Origin: Bacteroidales bacterium
GTDB lineage: Bacteria; Bacteroidota; Bacteroidia; Bacteroidales; UBA12077
NCBI GenBank assembly: GCA_003446015.1
Contig: DMBU01000195.1
Location: forward strand, 1 to 32,701
DNA: 32,701 nt
Direction: 5' to 3'
The translations under genes and the position numbers were made by a program. Below the pieces are notes generated by a model. It worked only from the letters and a program-made list of their open reading frames with translations, did no database searches and was not told where the DNA came from. This document shows positions 32,640-32,701 of the stretch, in pieces (the stretch's first letter is position 1; each line of letters starts with the position of its first letter).

Positions 32640-32701
32640 TTTAAAGAACAAAAGCAAAAGGCATTTCTACCTATAGGCAATAGCCGTCAAGTTAAGGAAA
32701 T
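32640..32701. other. Edge segment of distinct composition, possible end of a repeat or insertion sequence
   Basis: The last about 60 bases (including TAGGCAATAGCCGTCAAG) are more GC-rich than the flanking gap. They have the look of a repeat-element end rather than a promoter region, but the window stops here. No terminal inverted repeat partner or transposase can be seen. Confidence 0.2.

Overview
The window is a chromosomal segment of a low-GC Bacteroidota bacterium. The best fit is a marine Bacteroidales/Marinilabiliales-type organism, but the genus cannot be read from the sequence. The evidence is a set of lineage-typical proteins: a DUF1573 secreted protein, a DUF4369-TlpA lipoprotein, a PD40 propeller joined to an outer-membrane barrel, an ECF sigma factor followed by a membrane-anchored barrel protein, a lytic transglycosylase with a LysM-like tail, and a Bacteroidota-style UvrA. 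In addition, the Bacteroidota -7 promoter element TAnnTTTG lies just upstream of many genes. No rRNA, tRNA, CRISPR array, complete insertion sequence or prophage is visible.

Layout. 1-4113: mscL, a MEMO-family lipoprotein, and a NarL-type histidine kinase/response regulator pair, all tightly packed. 4325-6405: an outer-membrane porin-like protein followed by an ammonium transporter, closed by a strong terminator. 6488-7532 (minus): an ICMT/PEMT-type membrane methyltransferase and a 55-residue 2[4Fe-4S] ferredoxin with its own promoter and terminator. 7689-12494 (minus): a three-gene operon of a large propeller/barrel protein, a half-size TSUP transporter and an M20 amidohydrolase. 12658-16184: DUF1573 protein, MeaB GTPase, TlpA-like lipoprotein. 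16603-19082: a zinc/manganese-type ABC importer (binding protein, ATPase, permease) behind a repeat-rich leader. 19162-20553: lpdA. 20554-21134: a 581-base gap with a small membrane ORF and a hairpin that would terminate minus-strand transcription. 21135-23089: ECF sigma factor plus an inner-membrane-anchored outer-membrane barrel. 23201-27824: lytic transglycosylase, uvrA, LOG-family protein. 27968-30662: an envelope gene pair (tandem-repeat SPOR protein and a TSP3/EF-hand barrel protein). 30714-32593: smpB, miaA and a small membrane protein.

How it fits together. Much of the window serves the envelope: osmotic release (MscL), sensing (Cache histidine kinase), ammonium uptake across both membranes, metal uptake, periplasmic thiol chemistry, peptidoglycan turnover and unassigned surface proteins. 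Housekeeping genes (lpdA, uvrA, smpB, miaA) lie between these clusters. The least explained parts are the ECF sigma/trans-envelope barrel locus, the SPOR plus EF-hand pair, and a gapped motif (ATTATTAACA-N14-TTAACAATT) found upstream of both loci with identical spacing. No single region is clearly an undescribed system; these are the best candidates.
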